DNA of 64,000 nt, taken from the NCBI GenBank assembly GCA_021773355.1, contig JAJFKE010000023.1, forward strand, positions 558,001-622,000. Direction: 5' to 3'. The notes beneath the pieces were generated by a model, which worked only from the letters and a program-made list of their open reading frames with translations, did no database searches and had not been told where the DNA came from. Source of the stretch: Gammaproteobacteria bacterium. Its GTDB lineage: Bacteria > Pseudomonadota > Gammaproteobacteria > Pseudomonadales > Pseudohongiellaceae. This document shows positions 35,220 to 44,993 of this stretch, one piece after another. Positions within the stretch are counted from its first letter, which is position 1. Each line of letters starts with the position of its first letter. Both the position numbers and the translations under genes were made by a program.

Positions 35220-36209
35220 TCACTTGTCATCCATTTCCAATCTACGTGCACCAGCAAGAATGCCCGGCAAACCGTAGTTACCCTCGTGGCAGGCGTATTC
35301 ATAGGGCTTGGTGTCCGTTGCATTGAAGCTCATCTCTCCACTCCATGCTTCGGTGTAGTAAATCGGATCGCTAACTTCAAACTCATACAGTATTTGGTCG
35401 TCGGAATAGCGCGTGAATCGCTCAATTACTTTGCCCTGTTCAGACAGAGCTGCGGCATTTCGAGGCGCTTGCTGTGGGTGTAAATTCAGTGTCTCGACAA
35501 CTAAAACATCGCCGTCCCACCAGGCTATCGAATCACCCAACCATGGCTCCAGCGCATCTGGTCTATGATCTTTGTCTATGGGAATAATACGAGCATCGTG
35601 CACCATCTCCACCATGATCATTACATAGTCATCGGTCTGCACGATCTGATACATATTGTTGTACAGCACATTGTTCATCGGCGGACCACCGGTGCTGCCG
35701 AATCCAATAATACAGCGCTCACCCAATGCACGACCCTCGGGGCCATCGTTGCCACCAAATTGCGCGCGGTTAGCCTGGCGTAGTTGAGTTCCCTGTTCGG
35801 AATAAGGGATACGCCCATTTTCGGGATAGGTAATCCAGGAAGTCCGATATTCCCCTTTTACCAAACCAAAGGCAGAACCTGGATCAACCCAGAACGCGTT
35901 ATAGCCCCGGCCTTGGCCCAGGTCCTTACCACTGGGTAACTCCCCGGCAACCTGATTGTCATCAGTAGCCTGACGGACATTTTGATGATGATTGGCAGTT
36001 AAATCCCGCAGCTGTTCCAGGGGAATAGTGAGCCCAAGCTCCTCATAATTACTGGAGCGCTGCATGGTAGTTAATGAGGCATTGGTCCAAAACCCTTGAA
36101 GATTGGGCTTGCCGGACGCGGTTCGCGGTGGTTCATAATTGTCTGCAGCCATAGCTGAACCAGCCAGCGTAATAGCAGCAATGGCAAGTAGTTTCTTAAG
36201 CGTAATCAT
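35220..36209 (-). CDS. Exported SGKP-family protein of unknown function
   Basis: The ATG at 36209 (GGAG about 10 bases upstream) is chosen over 36236, giving signal peptide MITLKKLLAIAAITLAGSAMA. The mature protein starts with PPRTASGKPNLQGFW, the opening of a family seen widely in exported proteobacterial proteins, followed by blocks such as GERCIIGFGSTGGPP, NNMYQIVQTDDYVMIMVEMVHDARIIP and DSIAWWDGDVLVVETLNL. It is probably a beta-rich fold; function unknown. A divergent paralogue is at 49870-50760. Confidence 0.8.
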   Translation of the reverse strand: MITLKKLLAIAAITLAGSAMAADNYEPPRTASGKPNLQGFWTNASLTTMQRSSNYEELGLTIPLEQLRDLTANHHQNVRQATDDNQVAGELPSGKDLGQGRGYNAFWVDPGSAFGLVKGEYRTSWITYPENGRIPYSEQGTQLRQANRAQFGGNDGPEGRALGERCIIGFGSTGGPPMNNVLYNNMYQIVQTDDYVMIMVEMVHDARIIPIDKDHRPDALEPWLGDSIAWWDGDVLVVETLNLHPQQAPRNAAALSEQGKVIERFTRYSDDQILYEFEVSDPIYYTEAWSGEMSFNATDTKPYEYACHEGNYGLPGILAGARRLEMDDK

Positions 36210-36399
36210 TGGCTTAGTTCTCCGATGGACGTCCAAATTGGCCCTGCGATCTATTTTAAAAACTCATTATAAGGTCATGCTCTTCATCACCAAGTAGACA
36301 GATATAGCGACCCAGAATCGTTTCAAGCTATTGAAATTAAACCACACCATGCCATTAATCAAGCGCTATTGGATTACAACATTGGGCAAGCTGGCTGGC

Positions 36400-37131
36400 C
36401 TACAACAAACTGCGCTCAAATCTGGAATACAGCATTCGAATTGCAAACAGCTGCGACAGCACAGCCATGACTATAGCAAGAGCGAAGAACACATCGGAAC
36501 CGGTATCGGAAACCGCTGTATAATACGCAATAATCGGCCAATATGTTGGCAGCACTCCACAAACTAGATGCCAGTAATCTGGCACAAAATACATGGCTAA
36601 AGGCAGAAGAATAATAAATCCCAGGCCTTTCCCCATCACCATGCCTTCCAACTGATTCTTCGCCAACGCAGCCAACAGCATGACTATCAGGGACGTATTA
36701 AGCGAAGCGGCGATAGCTACCCAAATAAGTTTGACAAGCTGGATTTCAATTACACCTATCAATTGGTGAACAATGACAATCTGCGGCAAGCTGATGATTG
36801 TATAAACAGCTATTCTGGCCGCAAGATAGGTCCTCAGCTTAATCGGTGTTACCGCGATAGCTATCAACACGTTCTCATCTTTCTCCTCCAATACCTGCAG
36901 CGCCAATACTATGCCGTAGTAAAGGGGCGGCGTCAGAATGGATAAGGCAATAATTACGGGATAATAATCACGTAGATCAAAGTTCTGGAACTGGCCAGTT
37001 AGATAAGGCAGAAAATAGCGCAATCCGACGCCGAGCAGCATCGGCGATAGCAAAATCAACCAAAAGAAGGGTTCACGCATTACTGCGTACAGATCTGCTT
37101 TTACTATTTGCTTCCACTTAGCAGAGATCAT
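36400..37131 (-). CDS. ABC exporter permease subunit
   Basis: A 243-residue protein with six hydrophobic segments and the ABC-2 transport pattern: a cytosolic N-terminus with a REPFFWLILLSP helix start, a central LQVLEEKDENVLIAIAVTPIKLRTYLAAR loop, and YYTAV near the last helix. It is the third gene of the ATPase - permease - permease unit. The centre loop (EEKDENVL.A..VTP) is the usual coupling segment of antibiotic/peptide exporters. The substrate is unknown. Confidence 0.82.
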   Translation of the reverse strand: MISAKWKQIVKADLYAVMREPFFWLILLSPMLLGVGLRYFLPYLTGQFQNFDLRDYYPVIIALSILTPPLYYGIVLALQVLEEKDENVLIAIAVTPIKLRTYLAARIAVYTIISLPQIVIVHQLIGVIEIQLVKLIWVAIAASLNTSLIVMLLAALAKNQLEGMVMGKGLGFIILLPLAMYFVPDYWHLVCGVLPTYWPIIAYYTAVSDTGSDVFFALAIVMAVLSQLFAIRMLYSRFERSLL

Positions 37132-37148
37132 ATTTGCCTGGTTAATCT

Positions 37149-37850
37149 TTAGTCGTGAATATTGAAATACTTGAATAGTTTAATACCCACCCAATGGGCC
37201 AGAATTAGCCAGATCAGCAACAACCCTAACGCCGAGTAAAATTCAATGGCGGATGCGTCAGTAAAACTGACGGCTAACAACACCATGGCAGCTTGGCTTG
37301 GAAGTAGCCACATTAAACCGTGTTCGAAAATTCCCAGATACCCCAGAACCGGAATATTCAATACCGCCAGAGACAGAGCCATAGCAAAAAAATAGTTTAG
37401 TATCTTCTTGAAAGGACAGACCAAAATAAAACCAATGCTTGCAAACAAAACCGAAGTAAGAAAAATTGCTGGCAACACACGCCACCAATTGACTGACTCA
37501 ACATTAAAATACACTAGCGCGCTGGCGCACACCGTACACAGCAGGGCCAGGCTGCCCAACTTCGACGTAAGCCATAGCTCACTCGAGATCGGCATAACAG
37601 CAGAGGCAACTAGCGTCCCCTGACTTCGCTCAAGAAAGAGAATGCCCGCGATAAATAGCAGACCTATATTACTGATGTCCGTGAAGATCAGAACCGGAAT
37701 CCATAAGGAGCTAGTTTCCTCATCCAGCGTTGCTAGCAAGAACAGCCAAACTGCGGTGATTATCGCAGCCGCCACCCAAAAATAGTAACGAAGCTGAATC
37801 CTGAAATCCCACATCAGCATCGATGACAGTTTGTGGATTGCCTCCATCAT
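37149..37850 (-). CDS. ABC exporter permease subunit
   Basis: A 233-residue protein with six membrane helices, the second permease of the exporter. The loop LFLERSQGTLVASAVMPISSELWLTSKLG is the ABC-2 coupling segment, equivalent to the one in the neighbouring permease. The ATPase gene upstream overlaps it by 4 bases (ATGA type) and the next permease starts 17 bases after its end. Two different permeases suggest a heterodimeric channel. Confidence 0.82.
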   Translation of the reverse strand: MMEAIHKLSSMLMWDFRIQLRYYFWVAAAIITAVWLFLLATLDEETSSLWIPVLIFTDISNIGLLFIAGILFLERSQGTLVASAVMPISSELWLTSKLGSLALLCTVCASALVYFNVESVNWWRVLPAIFLTSVLFASIGFILVCPFKKILNYFFAMALSLAVLNIPVLGYLGIFEHGLMWLLPSQAAMVLLAVSFTDASAIEFYSALGLLLIWLILAHWVGIKLFKYFNIHD

Positions 37851-38734
37851 GATAAACGTGATCCTGTGGTTCCGATAAAAACCTCTTCCAGGGTCGCTTC
37901 TTTTGAATGGATAGACTGAATTTGCTCGTGTTGAATCAATTCTATGAACTCGGAGTTTGAACCCAGCGTCGCCAGCGGATACTCAAAATCCTTCGATGGC
38001 TCTCCATTCACGCCTGCATGAGTCTTTACCAGAACCGAGCGCTCACCATGTTGTAATTTCAGCTCAGTAGGAACACCTACCAACTTCAACTCACCTTCGA
38101 CAATGAAGGCAACCCGGTCACAGAGCTCGTCGGCATCGTGCATATTGTGCGTTGTGAGAAACACAGTTTTACCTTGACGCTTTAGGCCCAGAATTATGTT
38201 CTTCATGCTACGGGAAGTTACCGGGTCCAACCCGGCTGTTGGTTCGTCGAGAAATAGCAACTCAGGATTGTTTAACAAGGCCCGGGCAAAATTCAGACGC
38301 ATTTTCATACCCTTGGAATATTCGGCAACTCGCTGCTTCGCCGCCTCCACCAAACCTACCAGCTCTAACAATTCCATGGGCAGTAGAACATTGGAACTGA
38401 CGCCAGCCTTAGCATAGAAGGTCGCGAATAAATTCAGATTCTCCAAGCCAGTAAGCTTGGAAAAATGATTTGGCAGCTCAAAACCAACACCAATATGCTG
38501 ATATAAGTCATGACTCCATTGACTTCCCTCTTTACCCATTATTTCTAGACGACCGCTGTAGCTCTTCAATAAGCGAATCAATAACTTTTGCGTGGTACTC
38601 TTGCCCGAACCGCTGGGTCCTAGAAACCCAAATATCTCACCAGGGTCAATATTGAAACTAATGTCTCGAATCGTATCTACAACCTGCTTAGGGTAACGAA
38701 ATCGCAGTGATTCGACATTGATGATGGAGTCCAT
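37847..38734 (-). CDS. ABC exporter ATP-binding protein
   Basis: A 295-residue ATPase: Walker A GPSGSGKST, signature EYSKGMKMRL (SKGM, typical of ABC-2 exporters), Walker B LLFLDEPTAGLD, switch TTHNMHDADELCD. A C-terminal extension (about 230-290) with a VLVKTHAGVNGEPS strand region and EATLEEVFIGTTG is the usual tail. It is the first gene of the unit and lies head-to-head with the ECF sigma factor gene (225-base gap). Confidence 0.9.
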   Translation of the reverse strand: MDSIINVESLRFRYPKQVVDTIRDISFNIDPGEIFGFLGPSGSGKSTTQKLLIRLLKSYSGRLEIMGKEGSQWSHDLYQHIGVGFELPNHFSKLTGLENLNLFATFYAKAGVSSNVLLPMELLELVGLVEAAKQRVAEYSKGMKMRLNFARALLNNPELLFLDEPTAGLDPVTSRSMKNIILGLKRQGKTVFLTTHNMHDADELCDRVAFIVEGELKLVGVPTELKLQHGERSVLVKTHAGVNGEPSKDFEYPLATLGSNSEFIELIQHEQIQSIHSKEATLEEVFIGTTGSRLS

Positions 38735-38959
38735 AAGATTGAGCGATCTCTCTGTTAATAGATTATTATCCAGGCAACGAGTTTTCTGTAGAACAACTCG
38801 GGCGCCAATGTTTTATCTGTATACACTAGTCGGGCAATAGTTGGTTTAGGTTCATACTTTCCCAGGGCTCCTGCTAGACTGCATTCAGCTTGGTTTGAGC
38901 CTGTCAAAACTTCTGAACCAATACTGACTGCTCAACGACCTATATCCCGGGTAGGTGAT

Positions 38960-39499
38960 ATGCGCGACTTAAAGCAACGTGGATTCAACGAATGGCTGAT
39001 TATCCGCAGTCAGAACGGTGAAAAAGACGCGTTTAATACCCTGATCAAGAGCTGGGAGCAACGCTACTACCTGTATGCGCTTAATCGGCTCAAAGATCGA
39101 GAGGCTGCCAGGGATGTGACGCAGGAGTGCCTGATTTCCATAAGTCGAAATTTAAGAAAATTGTCGGACCCGGCCGCCTATCCAAAATGGAGTTTCCGAA
39201 TTCTGGAACGACGATGTATCGATTGGTTGCGAAAAACCATACGCGAACGCGAAGTATTTCAGGAACAGGAGATTCTTCCTGAGATAGGCGTAAGCGACGA
39301 CAACGAAGCAAAGCTGAGTGTTGAACAGCTTCTAGCAATGATGGATTCCAGACTGGCAAGTATTCTAAGGCTGTATTATTTGGAAGCGTTAACGGTACAA
39401 GAGATTGCGGAAATTAACGGTGTACCCGCTGGCACAGTTAAGTCGAGACTTTACTATGCTCGCAAATTAATGATCAAAATGTTGGAGGAAAAATCATGA
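38960..39499 (+). CDS. ECF-type RNA polymerase sigma factor
   Basis: A 179-residue sigma-70 family protein. Region 2 is at about 20-90 (GEKDAFNTLIKSWEQRYYLYALNRLKDREAARDVTQECLI..., with KWSFRILERRCIDWLR), and region 4 at 120-175 (LYYLEALTVQEIAEINGVPAGTVKSRLYYARKLM). There is no region 1 or 3. AGGTGAT stands 5 bases before the ATG. Its stop overlaps the start of the membrane protein gene by 4 bases, the usual arrangement of an ECF sigma and its regulator. The divergent ABC exporter is a candidate target. Confidence 0.93.
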   Translation: MRDLKQRGFNEWLIIRSQNGEKDAFNTLIKSWEQRYYLYALNRLKDREAARDVTQECLISISRNLRKLSDPAAYPKWSFRILERRCIDWLRKTIREREVFQEQEILPEIGVSDDNEAKLSVEQLLAMMDSRLASILRLYYLEALTVQEIAEINGVPAGTVKSRLYYARKLMIKMLEEKS

Positions 39500-39873
39500 A
39501 CGATATCGATGAGAAAATTCGTCAGGCGCTGGCTGCAGAAGATCAAAAGGCCATCGATGAAATCGATGACGGCGCAGGACTGTTCGAACTCATTGGCCTG
39601 ACTTTCAAGGGAAAACAGGCCTGGATAAGTTACTATATGTACTTCATGGGAATCGTAGTAACTGGAGCGGGAATTTACTTTCTAATTCAGTATCTGGGCA
39701 CAAGCGATATCAAGTCCAGTCTGAACTGGGCGTTATTGATAATCGCCTGTCTGTTTTTAATCACGCTATTGAAAATCGTGAGCTGGCAGCAGATTCAGAA
39801 AATGGAACTGCTGCGTGAAATTAAGCGCCTGGAGATGCGGATCATGCTCGCCACCGATCAGAAACAGCAATAG
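39496..39873 (+). CDS. DUF6768-like membrane protein, putative sigma-factor partner
   Basis: A 125-residue protein that begins IDEKIRQALAAEDQKAIDEIDDGAGLFELIGLTFKGKQAWISYYMYF, as DUF6768 proteins do, with two transmembrane helices (about 48-66 and 74-92) and a charged C-terminal helix. It overlaps the sigma gene by 4 bases (ATGA). It lacks a zinc-binding anti-sigma motif. In my knowledge such proteins occur beside ECF sigma genes; a regulatory role is inferred, not proven. Its stop is 1 base from the stop of the CapA gene on the other strand. Confidence 0.75.
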   Translation: MNDIDEKIRQALAAEDQKAIDEIDDGAGLFELIGLTFKGKQAWISYYMYFMGIVVTGAGIYFLIQYLGTSDIKSSLNWALLIIACLFLITLLKIVSWQQIQKMELLREIKRLEMRIMLATDQKQQ

Positions 39874-39874
39874 T

Positions 39875-41314
39875 TTAGGGCCTGATTACTCCAATATTTC
39901 CAACAATCTGAATGTCTGTGCCAAGCGGAGCGGAAAGTTCCTGCAAACGAAGCAATATTCGCTGTGCAATTTCCGGCGGCGCAATTCTTGGTATGCCGCG
40001 CCGGGCCAGTTTGGTTTCATCGTAACGCCCATCCACCGGATGAATGCGAACCTCTTTAAGCTTGCCGCCTTCGTACTCATTGATGGCGATAATACTTTCG
40101 AATTTCACCGGAAACTCAGCATCCGGTGGACCAACACTTCGCTGAGGATCGCCGCGACCCGCTAAACCGATCACATCCATCTGCCTTATGAACTCACCCA
40201 AACCATAGAATACGGGTCGATTGTTATAAATTTCGATGCCTCTTAGTGCATGCACACCGGTTCCCTGAAAAAGGTCAGCGCCATTGTCGATCGCCGCGTG
40301 TGCGAACTCGGGCAAATAATCCGCGATACTGGAATTGGTATCAATGTGCTCGGCCTCGGGAATGCCCTCACCACGATAGCCGCCCGTAGTTTCCAGGAAA
40401 TGATGGGCATGAATAGCAACTGTAATGAAATCGGATTTGATCTTGCCTTCCCTAACCGCAGCCAAAGTATCAGTCAGGTCTTGCTGGTTCATTTCGTAGT
40501 GGTAATAAGGTTCGCTTACACCGCGCGCAGCCTTCCTGAACTGATTGCCAACAAAGGCAATGTCCGTATCGTTATTTACGCCTCGGGCATAGAAGCCAGT
40601 TCCGTTAGGAAAGCTATCGCGCAATGTTTGCAAGGAATCCCAATCTTGTTCTGGCAACATGAAGAAGCGATTAACTCGTAATGAGGCGATGCCCCCGGTT
40701 CCAGGCCATTCTCCCCGCGCAGGCTGTGCTCGGGGATTATGATCCGATACAGCGACCATACCTACACGACCTCCGGGGCTGCTATAGAAACGCGCCGCTC
40801 TGGCTGCCCAGTAACTGTCGCCATAACCGGCGTACTGCAGTCCTGCGCGATCCAGATGACTGCTGGTTTCCACCAAACCTCCTGGACCAAAATCGTTGGC
40901 GTGGTTGTTAGGCCGAGAGACGATATCGAAGCCCATTTGTTTAACCCATTCCGCCACCAGTGGCTCACCACCAAAACCTCCGCCTGCGGAGCCTTTGAAC
41001 TTGCGCCCATCGATGATATTGCCCTCAAAGTTACCCGTGGTGGCATCCGCCCCCTGGGTAAGCTCTACCACGGCGCGAAATCCCGGATCACTCATCATAT
41101 GATCTAGAGGATTGGCAATTATGATGTCTCCTACCACGGCTATGGTAAATCCATCATCAACGCTAGTGGCTAACTGCTGGGAGTCCAGTGTTTGTGCCTG
41201 CGTATTCGAAATGAATAACGCAAGTATCGACAGCATCAATGAATGACAAATTTCATCGCTGCGGTTTATTTTCTTTGTAATCTTGATTCTATTCATACAA
41301 GCGTCGCTCTTCAT
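39875..41314 (-). CDS. CapA-family (PGA_cap) exported protein
   Basis: I start at the ATG at 41314: the longer frame to 41434 would overlap the broken FMN reductase gene, and from 41314 an N-terminal hydrophobic stretch (LMLSILALFISNTQAQ) serves as signal sequence. The body is a metallophosphoesterase-like CapA domain: FTIAVVGDIIIANPLD, ATTGNFEGNI, FDIVSRPNNHANDFG, VAIHAHHFLETTGG, FQGTGVHALRGIEIYNNRPVFYGLGEF. CapA/PgsA are associated with poly-gamma-glutamate capsules, but most members are unassigned and no capsule genes are nearby. Confidence 0.85.
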   Translation of the reverse strand: MKSDACMNRIKITKKINRSDEICHSLMLSILALFISNTQAQTLDSQQLATSVDDGFTIAVVGDIIIANPLDHMMSDPGFRAVVELTQGADATTGNFEGNIIDGRKFKGSAGGGFGGEPLVAEWVKQMGFDIVSRPNNHANDFGPGGLVETSSHLDRAGLQYAGYGDSYWAARAARFYSSPGGRVGMVAVSDHNPRAQPARGEWPGTGGIASLRVNRFFMLPEQDWDSLQTLRDSFPNGTGFYARGVNNDTDIAFVGNQFRKAARGVSEPYYHYEMNQQDLTDTLAAVREGKIKSDFITVAIHAHHFLETTGGYRGEGIPEAEHIDTNSSIADYLPEFAHAAIDNGADLFQGTGVHALRGIEIYNNRPVFYGLGEFIRQMDVIGLAGRGDPQRSVGPPDAEFPVKFESIIAINEYEGGKLKEVRIHPVDGRYDETKLARRGIPRIAPPEIAQRILLRLQELSAPLGTDIQIVGNIGVIRP

Positions 41315-41414
41315 ATTAGTCCAACTAAACAAGGAAAAATCCACAACACCATTAAGTCCCACAGATCCAACAGCTTTCTTCGCTACGGCTTGAAAGGTAA
41401 TAAGTCCAATAAAA

Positions 41415-41986
41415 CTACCGAAGCTTGCGACCACTCCAACAAAGCTGGGTATTAAGTTTTAGATTTTCAATTTCACTGCGAAAGTCTTTCAGGCCTATTA
41501 GTAAAGCCCTTGATATTACTGGATCTTCAACAATACCAGTAAAATCCAGTTCGCTGCCCAAAAGCTGTACAGCCACACAGGAATTGTGAATTATGGTGCC
41601 AGACATTGTTGTTAAAACTTCCCTCAATGATTCTAGTGCAATAGATGCCCGCGGCGATGTATTAATAATCATGATCGGCTTATTTGGAAACTCCTCTCCA
41701 CTTACCAGCCAATCGAGGGTATTCTTCAATGGCCCACTAATTCCATGCGCATATTCGGGGCTTGCTATTATTAAGCCCTCACATAGTTTCAGGTTTTCCC
41801 TCAACTCCGTAAGCGCCTGTATGTCTTCATCTTCTCGATCGGGATTGAATAAAGGCGCTCATGAATATTCCCTATTATTACTTCCACATCGCTTGGAGCC
41901 AATAATTGTAAAGCCTTGATCGCGGCGGTGTTATATGACGATTTGCGCAAACTCCCCGACAACGCCAATTATTTCAACTGTTCCAT
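41415..41986 (-). pseudogene. Broken NADPH-dependent FMN reductase gene
   Basis: The remnant reads LALSGSLRKSSYNTAAIKAL then LLAPSDVEVIIGN in one frame, and from about 41860 continues in another frame as PLFNPDREDEDIQALTELRENLKLCEGLIIASPEYAHGISGPLKNTLDWL, the normal order of an NADPH-dependent FMN reductase (SGSLR flavin loop, then PEYxxxxxGxLKNxLDWL). Two lesions are visible: a TAA at 41969-41971 just before LALSGS, and a frameshift near 41855-41868. An internal ATG at 41804 gives 129 open residues that lack the flavin loop. It is almost certainly a decayed gene. Confidence 0.85.
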
Positions 41987-42029
41987 TTGTGACACTACTT
42001 GTTACAGGAAATACTTGTTCAGAGGCTCC

Positions 42030-44348
42030 TTAGTAAAGTTTGTTAATTGGCGAAGGCCCGAAGGATTTCCAGGTTCCTTGATGTCGCGCGCCACTGCTAT
42101 CACCACGAGACCAATCACAGACTCCTTCTGGAAATGCGTCAATGAGTTGCTGATACTGCTCTGGCGTGAACTCCACTTCGTAATCTGCCAAATCCATAGG
42201 CTTCAATTGACAACTCACAATATCGTTCGCCAGTGGAGCACCGGCCACGTGTCTCGGCGTTAGATAGCCTGGATACAATTGGTTACAACGAGACTGCCCA
42301 TTGAATTCCTGCTTTTCCTGAATTAACTCGGGCGGTTCGACGCTTGCATCCCAACAGCTATCAAGCAGACTGGAAGGCTTGTTGCGCAGTACGCGTTCAG
42401 CGGGATCTGATTCCAAAGTATCGTTCCGAATTCCCATTATCCAGTTGTCCATCTGTCGAAATAAGTTACCCAAATCATCCTGGCCCTCGGTAAAACCCCA
42501 CTGTCCACCTACCTGCATCACCTGATTGTTGGCATGGCCATTGGCATTTCGCAAGCGTTGTCGGGTAGAGAATTGATGCACGATCATGTGGATGTCGCCG
42601 CCCTCGCGGTGATCGTTATAGGTTCTATAATCGATAACCGGAGTAGATGCCAGTCCAGCTCCTGCGTATAGAATACGGCCAGATTCGATAGCGCGCTTTG
42701 CGGCCTGTGTATCTGCGCTATGACGCCGCGGTACATGATTCATATCACGGTCGAAACCACCAATGTCGCGATTCAATTCAATAAATTGCTGCACTGTAAT
42801 AGCACCCTGATTGAGCGCAGCCAAACCGTATTGAACACCGACATTGTCAAGTGGTCGTTGGGCAATCATTGCGCTGGAATTCAATGGGTTTGCAACACTG
42901 CCGTATACATTTACGCTGTGATCATAAACGGTCGCCCGTAATCCATAGATGTTAGAGGGAGAATAAAGATCATCCTGCAGCGCGGGCAGACTCATTTCGC
43001 CCCCTTGTTCTTCCAATAGGGTATCAATATTGTAGAGTGGATCCAGACGTGCGGCGCCGCGACTGAGGTTAGCGATAGAATCCCAAACAGCAAATCCGGA
43101 CACAGCACGCTGCTGTTCCTGACTGAAATCTTCTACATTGGTTTCACTGAAGTAATAATTTAACAAGCGAGAATCAGCCAGCGTGAATATGGTGGCGGTG
43201 GTTACATCTGGAAAACTGGAAGAGACAATAATGCCGTCGAATACCCCCGGGTAGTTATCAGCGGTTTGGTGGGACTGATAAGAGCCACCGGAAGCCCCGG
43301 TTGCGATTGTATAGACAGGCAAGCCATAGTGTTCAATGAAACGTTCTTTCACCATGATGTGTGTTTCCGAGGCCAATAGATCATTACAATTTTGACCAAA
43401 CACATTCAGGCTCGCCGAGGTAATAGCATAACCCTGCTCGAACAGACCACGGCGCATAACGCCGCCTGTGCTGTTGCCTTGCTGATACCAGCCACTTCGA
43501 CAACCTCCGCCGTGGGTGTACACCAATTTCTCGTTCCAGCTTGGGCTCTTATTCCAGGGATCGAGAAAAGTGGTCTCGTCCGCTGGATTGTGCAGCATGG
43601 CAATTTCGTAGATCGCACGATTCACCGTGCCCGTTTCTACTCTTACAATGTAGGGAATATCTGCCTGTTCCATTACAGTAATCAAGCCCATATCTTCAGG
43701 AAGTCCTGCTCCCGCTCCGTCTGCTCCAGCCTCCTCGGGTAATGGTTTAAACACTTCGTCCAACTCAGACCAATAGACGTAATCAACGCGAGTAGCAATG
43801 GAGCAGTTCGCATCTAACGCTGGACCCAGCACATCACCCGTAACGGTTTCAAATTGCTCGGTCTGACAGTAGAACGGTTGCTCATGAGGGCCAGAGATAA
43901 TCGGACCGCTCTGTGGGTAGTTGCTCAGGGTTAGGGATTCACTAAGCTGCGTTCCTTTTATCTGGGCACTTAATACACTATCTCCTTCGGGTAAACCTGA
44001 TAGCAAGGCCTGCATAGTTTGTGATGACACCATCCTCAGTCTAGCAGTTACATCGGTACCGTTAAGGCTGACACTGAGCTGAGAGGCATTCAGTGTCGCA
44101 CCAAGATTTATCTCAACCAAGACATCTCCGCCAGTGATCAACCAAGGTTTGGTAGATAGCGTGTGCAGACGAATTCCCGCGTCTTCGGAGACTTCGACGC
44201 TTACTCTGGCCGAGGTTGCTATCGGTTCTTCAGTTGAACAGGACAACAGTAAAAAACTGCACAGACATAGCAACAGGAATGCTTTGAAGCCGGAAACAAA
44301 TAAAGTCGATTTAGTCAAAACCTGTGCTATAAAATTTGTATCCGACAT
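42030..44348 (-). CDS. DUF6351 (tannase-like) lipoprotein
   Basis: A 772-residue lipoprotein with lipobox LLSC after a hydrophobic leader (Cys near 37). Residues 45-130 form an Ig-like start (LNGTDVTARL). The main part has an alpha/beta-hydrolase nucleophile elbow ATGASGGSYQSHQTADNYPGVFDGIIVSSSFPD, preceded by VYTHGGGCRSGWYQQGN as an oxyanion-hole region, and a later His in the C-terminal half (MIVHQFSTRQRLRN). This is the DUF6351 layout, related to tannases/feruloyl esterases. A strong GGAGG ribosome site precedes the ATG. The substrate is unknown. Confidence 0.85.
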   Translation of the reverse strand: MSDTNFIAQVLTKSTLFVSGFKAFLLLCLCSFLLLSCSTEEPIATSARVSVEVSEDAGIRLHTLSTKPWLITGGDVLVEINLGATLNASQLSVSLNGTDVTARLRMVSSQTMQALLSGLPEGDSVLSAQIKGTQLSESLTLSNYPQSGPIISGPHEQPFYCQTEQFETVTGDVLGPALDANCSIATRVDYVYWSELDEVFKPLPEEAGADGAGAGLPEDMGLITVMEQADIPYIVRVETGTVNRAIYEIAMLHNPADETTFLDPWNKSPSWNEKLVYTHGGGCRSGWYQQGNSTGGVMRRGLFEQGYAITSASLNVFGQNCNDLLASETHIMVKERFIEHYGLPVYTIATGASGGSYQSHQTADNYPGVFDGIIVSSSFPDVTTATIFTLADSRLLNYYFSETNVEDFSQEQQRAVSGFAVWDSIANLSRGAARLDPLYNIDTLLEEQGGEMSLPALQDDLYSPSNIYGLRATVYDHSVNVYGSVANPLNSSAMIAQRPLDNVGVQYGLAALNQGAITVQQFIELNRDIGGFDRDMNHVPRRHSADTQAAKRAIESGRILYAGAGLASTPVIDYRTYNDHREGGDIHMIVHQFSTRQRLRNANGHANNQVMQVGGQWGFTEGQDDLGNLFRQMDNWIMGIRNDTLESDPAERVLRNKPSSLLDSCWDASVEPPELIQEKQEFNGQSRCNQLYPGYLTPRHVAGAPLANDIVSCQLKPMDLADYEVEFTPEQYQQLIDAFPEGVCDWSRGDSSGARHQGTWKSFGPSPINKLY

Positions 44349-44546
44349 GACTAGTTTCCTCCAGAGTGACGCTTCATTTTAGCAACTATTTCGCTTACCA
44401 AGAACTAGCAATATAGAGTGCGGCAAAGCTTGTGTAAACAAGCATACTATTTACGGTTAAAGCAGTGTTAGAATTAAGCTCTCGAACAGCAGCAAGCTTG
44501 AAACTGCTTAGGTCGAGCTAGTATGGAACATTAACGGATACGGGAT

Positions 44547-44993
44547 ATGAATGCTAAGAATTCGATTAAACTGGTAGAAGTAGAAAAAGCCGGGGAAATA
44601 ATCAAGGTTGCGATTGACAAGAAATGCTCCAAGTGTAAAAAATCTATTTGCTGTAACTCGATCAATCAGAAAATCCCTGCTCCTAAATCCAAGGAAGATT
44701 TTGATCACTTGCTGTGGCAAGTCTCGCACGAGGGAATCAATATTTTTAAGGATGCGGACGGCTGGTTCCTACACATAGAAACTAACTGCAGTCATCTTCT
44801 ACCGCACGGCGTTTGTGGTATTTATGAAACACGACCCTGGGTTTGCCGCGAATATGATAATGACTTCTGCGAATTCGATGAGTCTATAAAAGAGGCGAGT
44901 GAATTGTTTTTCTCAACCCACAAGAAACTGGAAAAATACTGTCGTAAACGATTCAAGAAATGGGACAAGCGTTTCGAGATCTATGAGAGCTAA
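44547..44993 (+). CDS. YkgJ-family cysteine-cluster protein
   Basis: A 148-residue soluble protein. Four cysteines at 27, 30, 35 and 36 (CSKCKKSICC), then HIETNCSHLLPHGVCGIYETRPWVCREY, make the YkgJ (CxxCxxxCC...C..L....C.IY..RP..CR) metal-binding pattern, thought to hold zinc or an iron-sulfur cluster. The function is unestablished. The C-terminal 40 residues are strongly basic. The next gene overlaps by 11 bases. Confidence 0.87.
   Translation: MNAKNSIKLVEVEKAGEIIKVAIDKKCSKCKKSICCNSINQKIPAPKSKEDFDHLLWQVSHEGINIFKDADGWFLHIETNCSHLLPHGVCGIYETRPWVCREYDNDFCEFDESIKEASELFFSTHKKLEKYCRKRFKKWDKRFEIYES

Noticed and set aside
41315..41434. N-terminal extension of the CapA-like protein
   Set aside because: Overlaps the FMN reductase remnant and has no ribosome site.
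44899..44982. Upstream extension of the exported helical protein
   Set aside because: It reads through the YkgJ gene in another frame; the ATG at 44983 gives a clean signal peptide.
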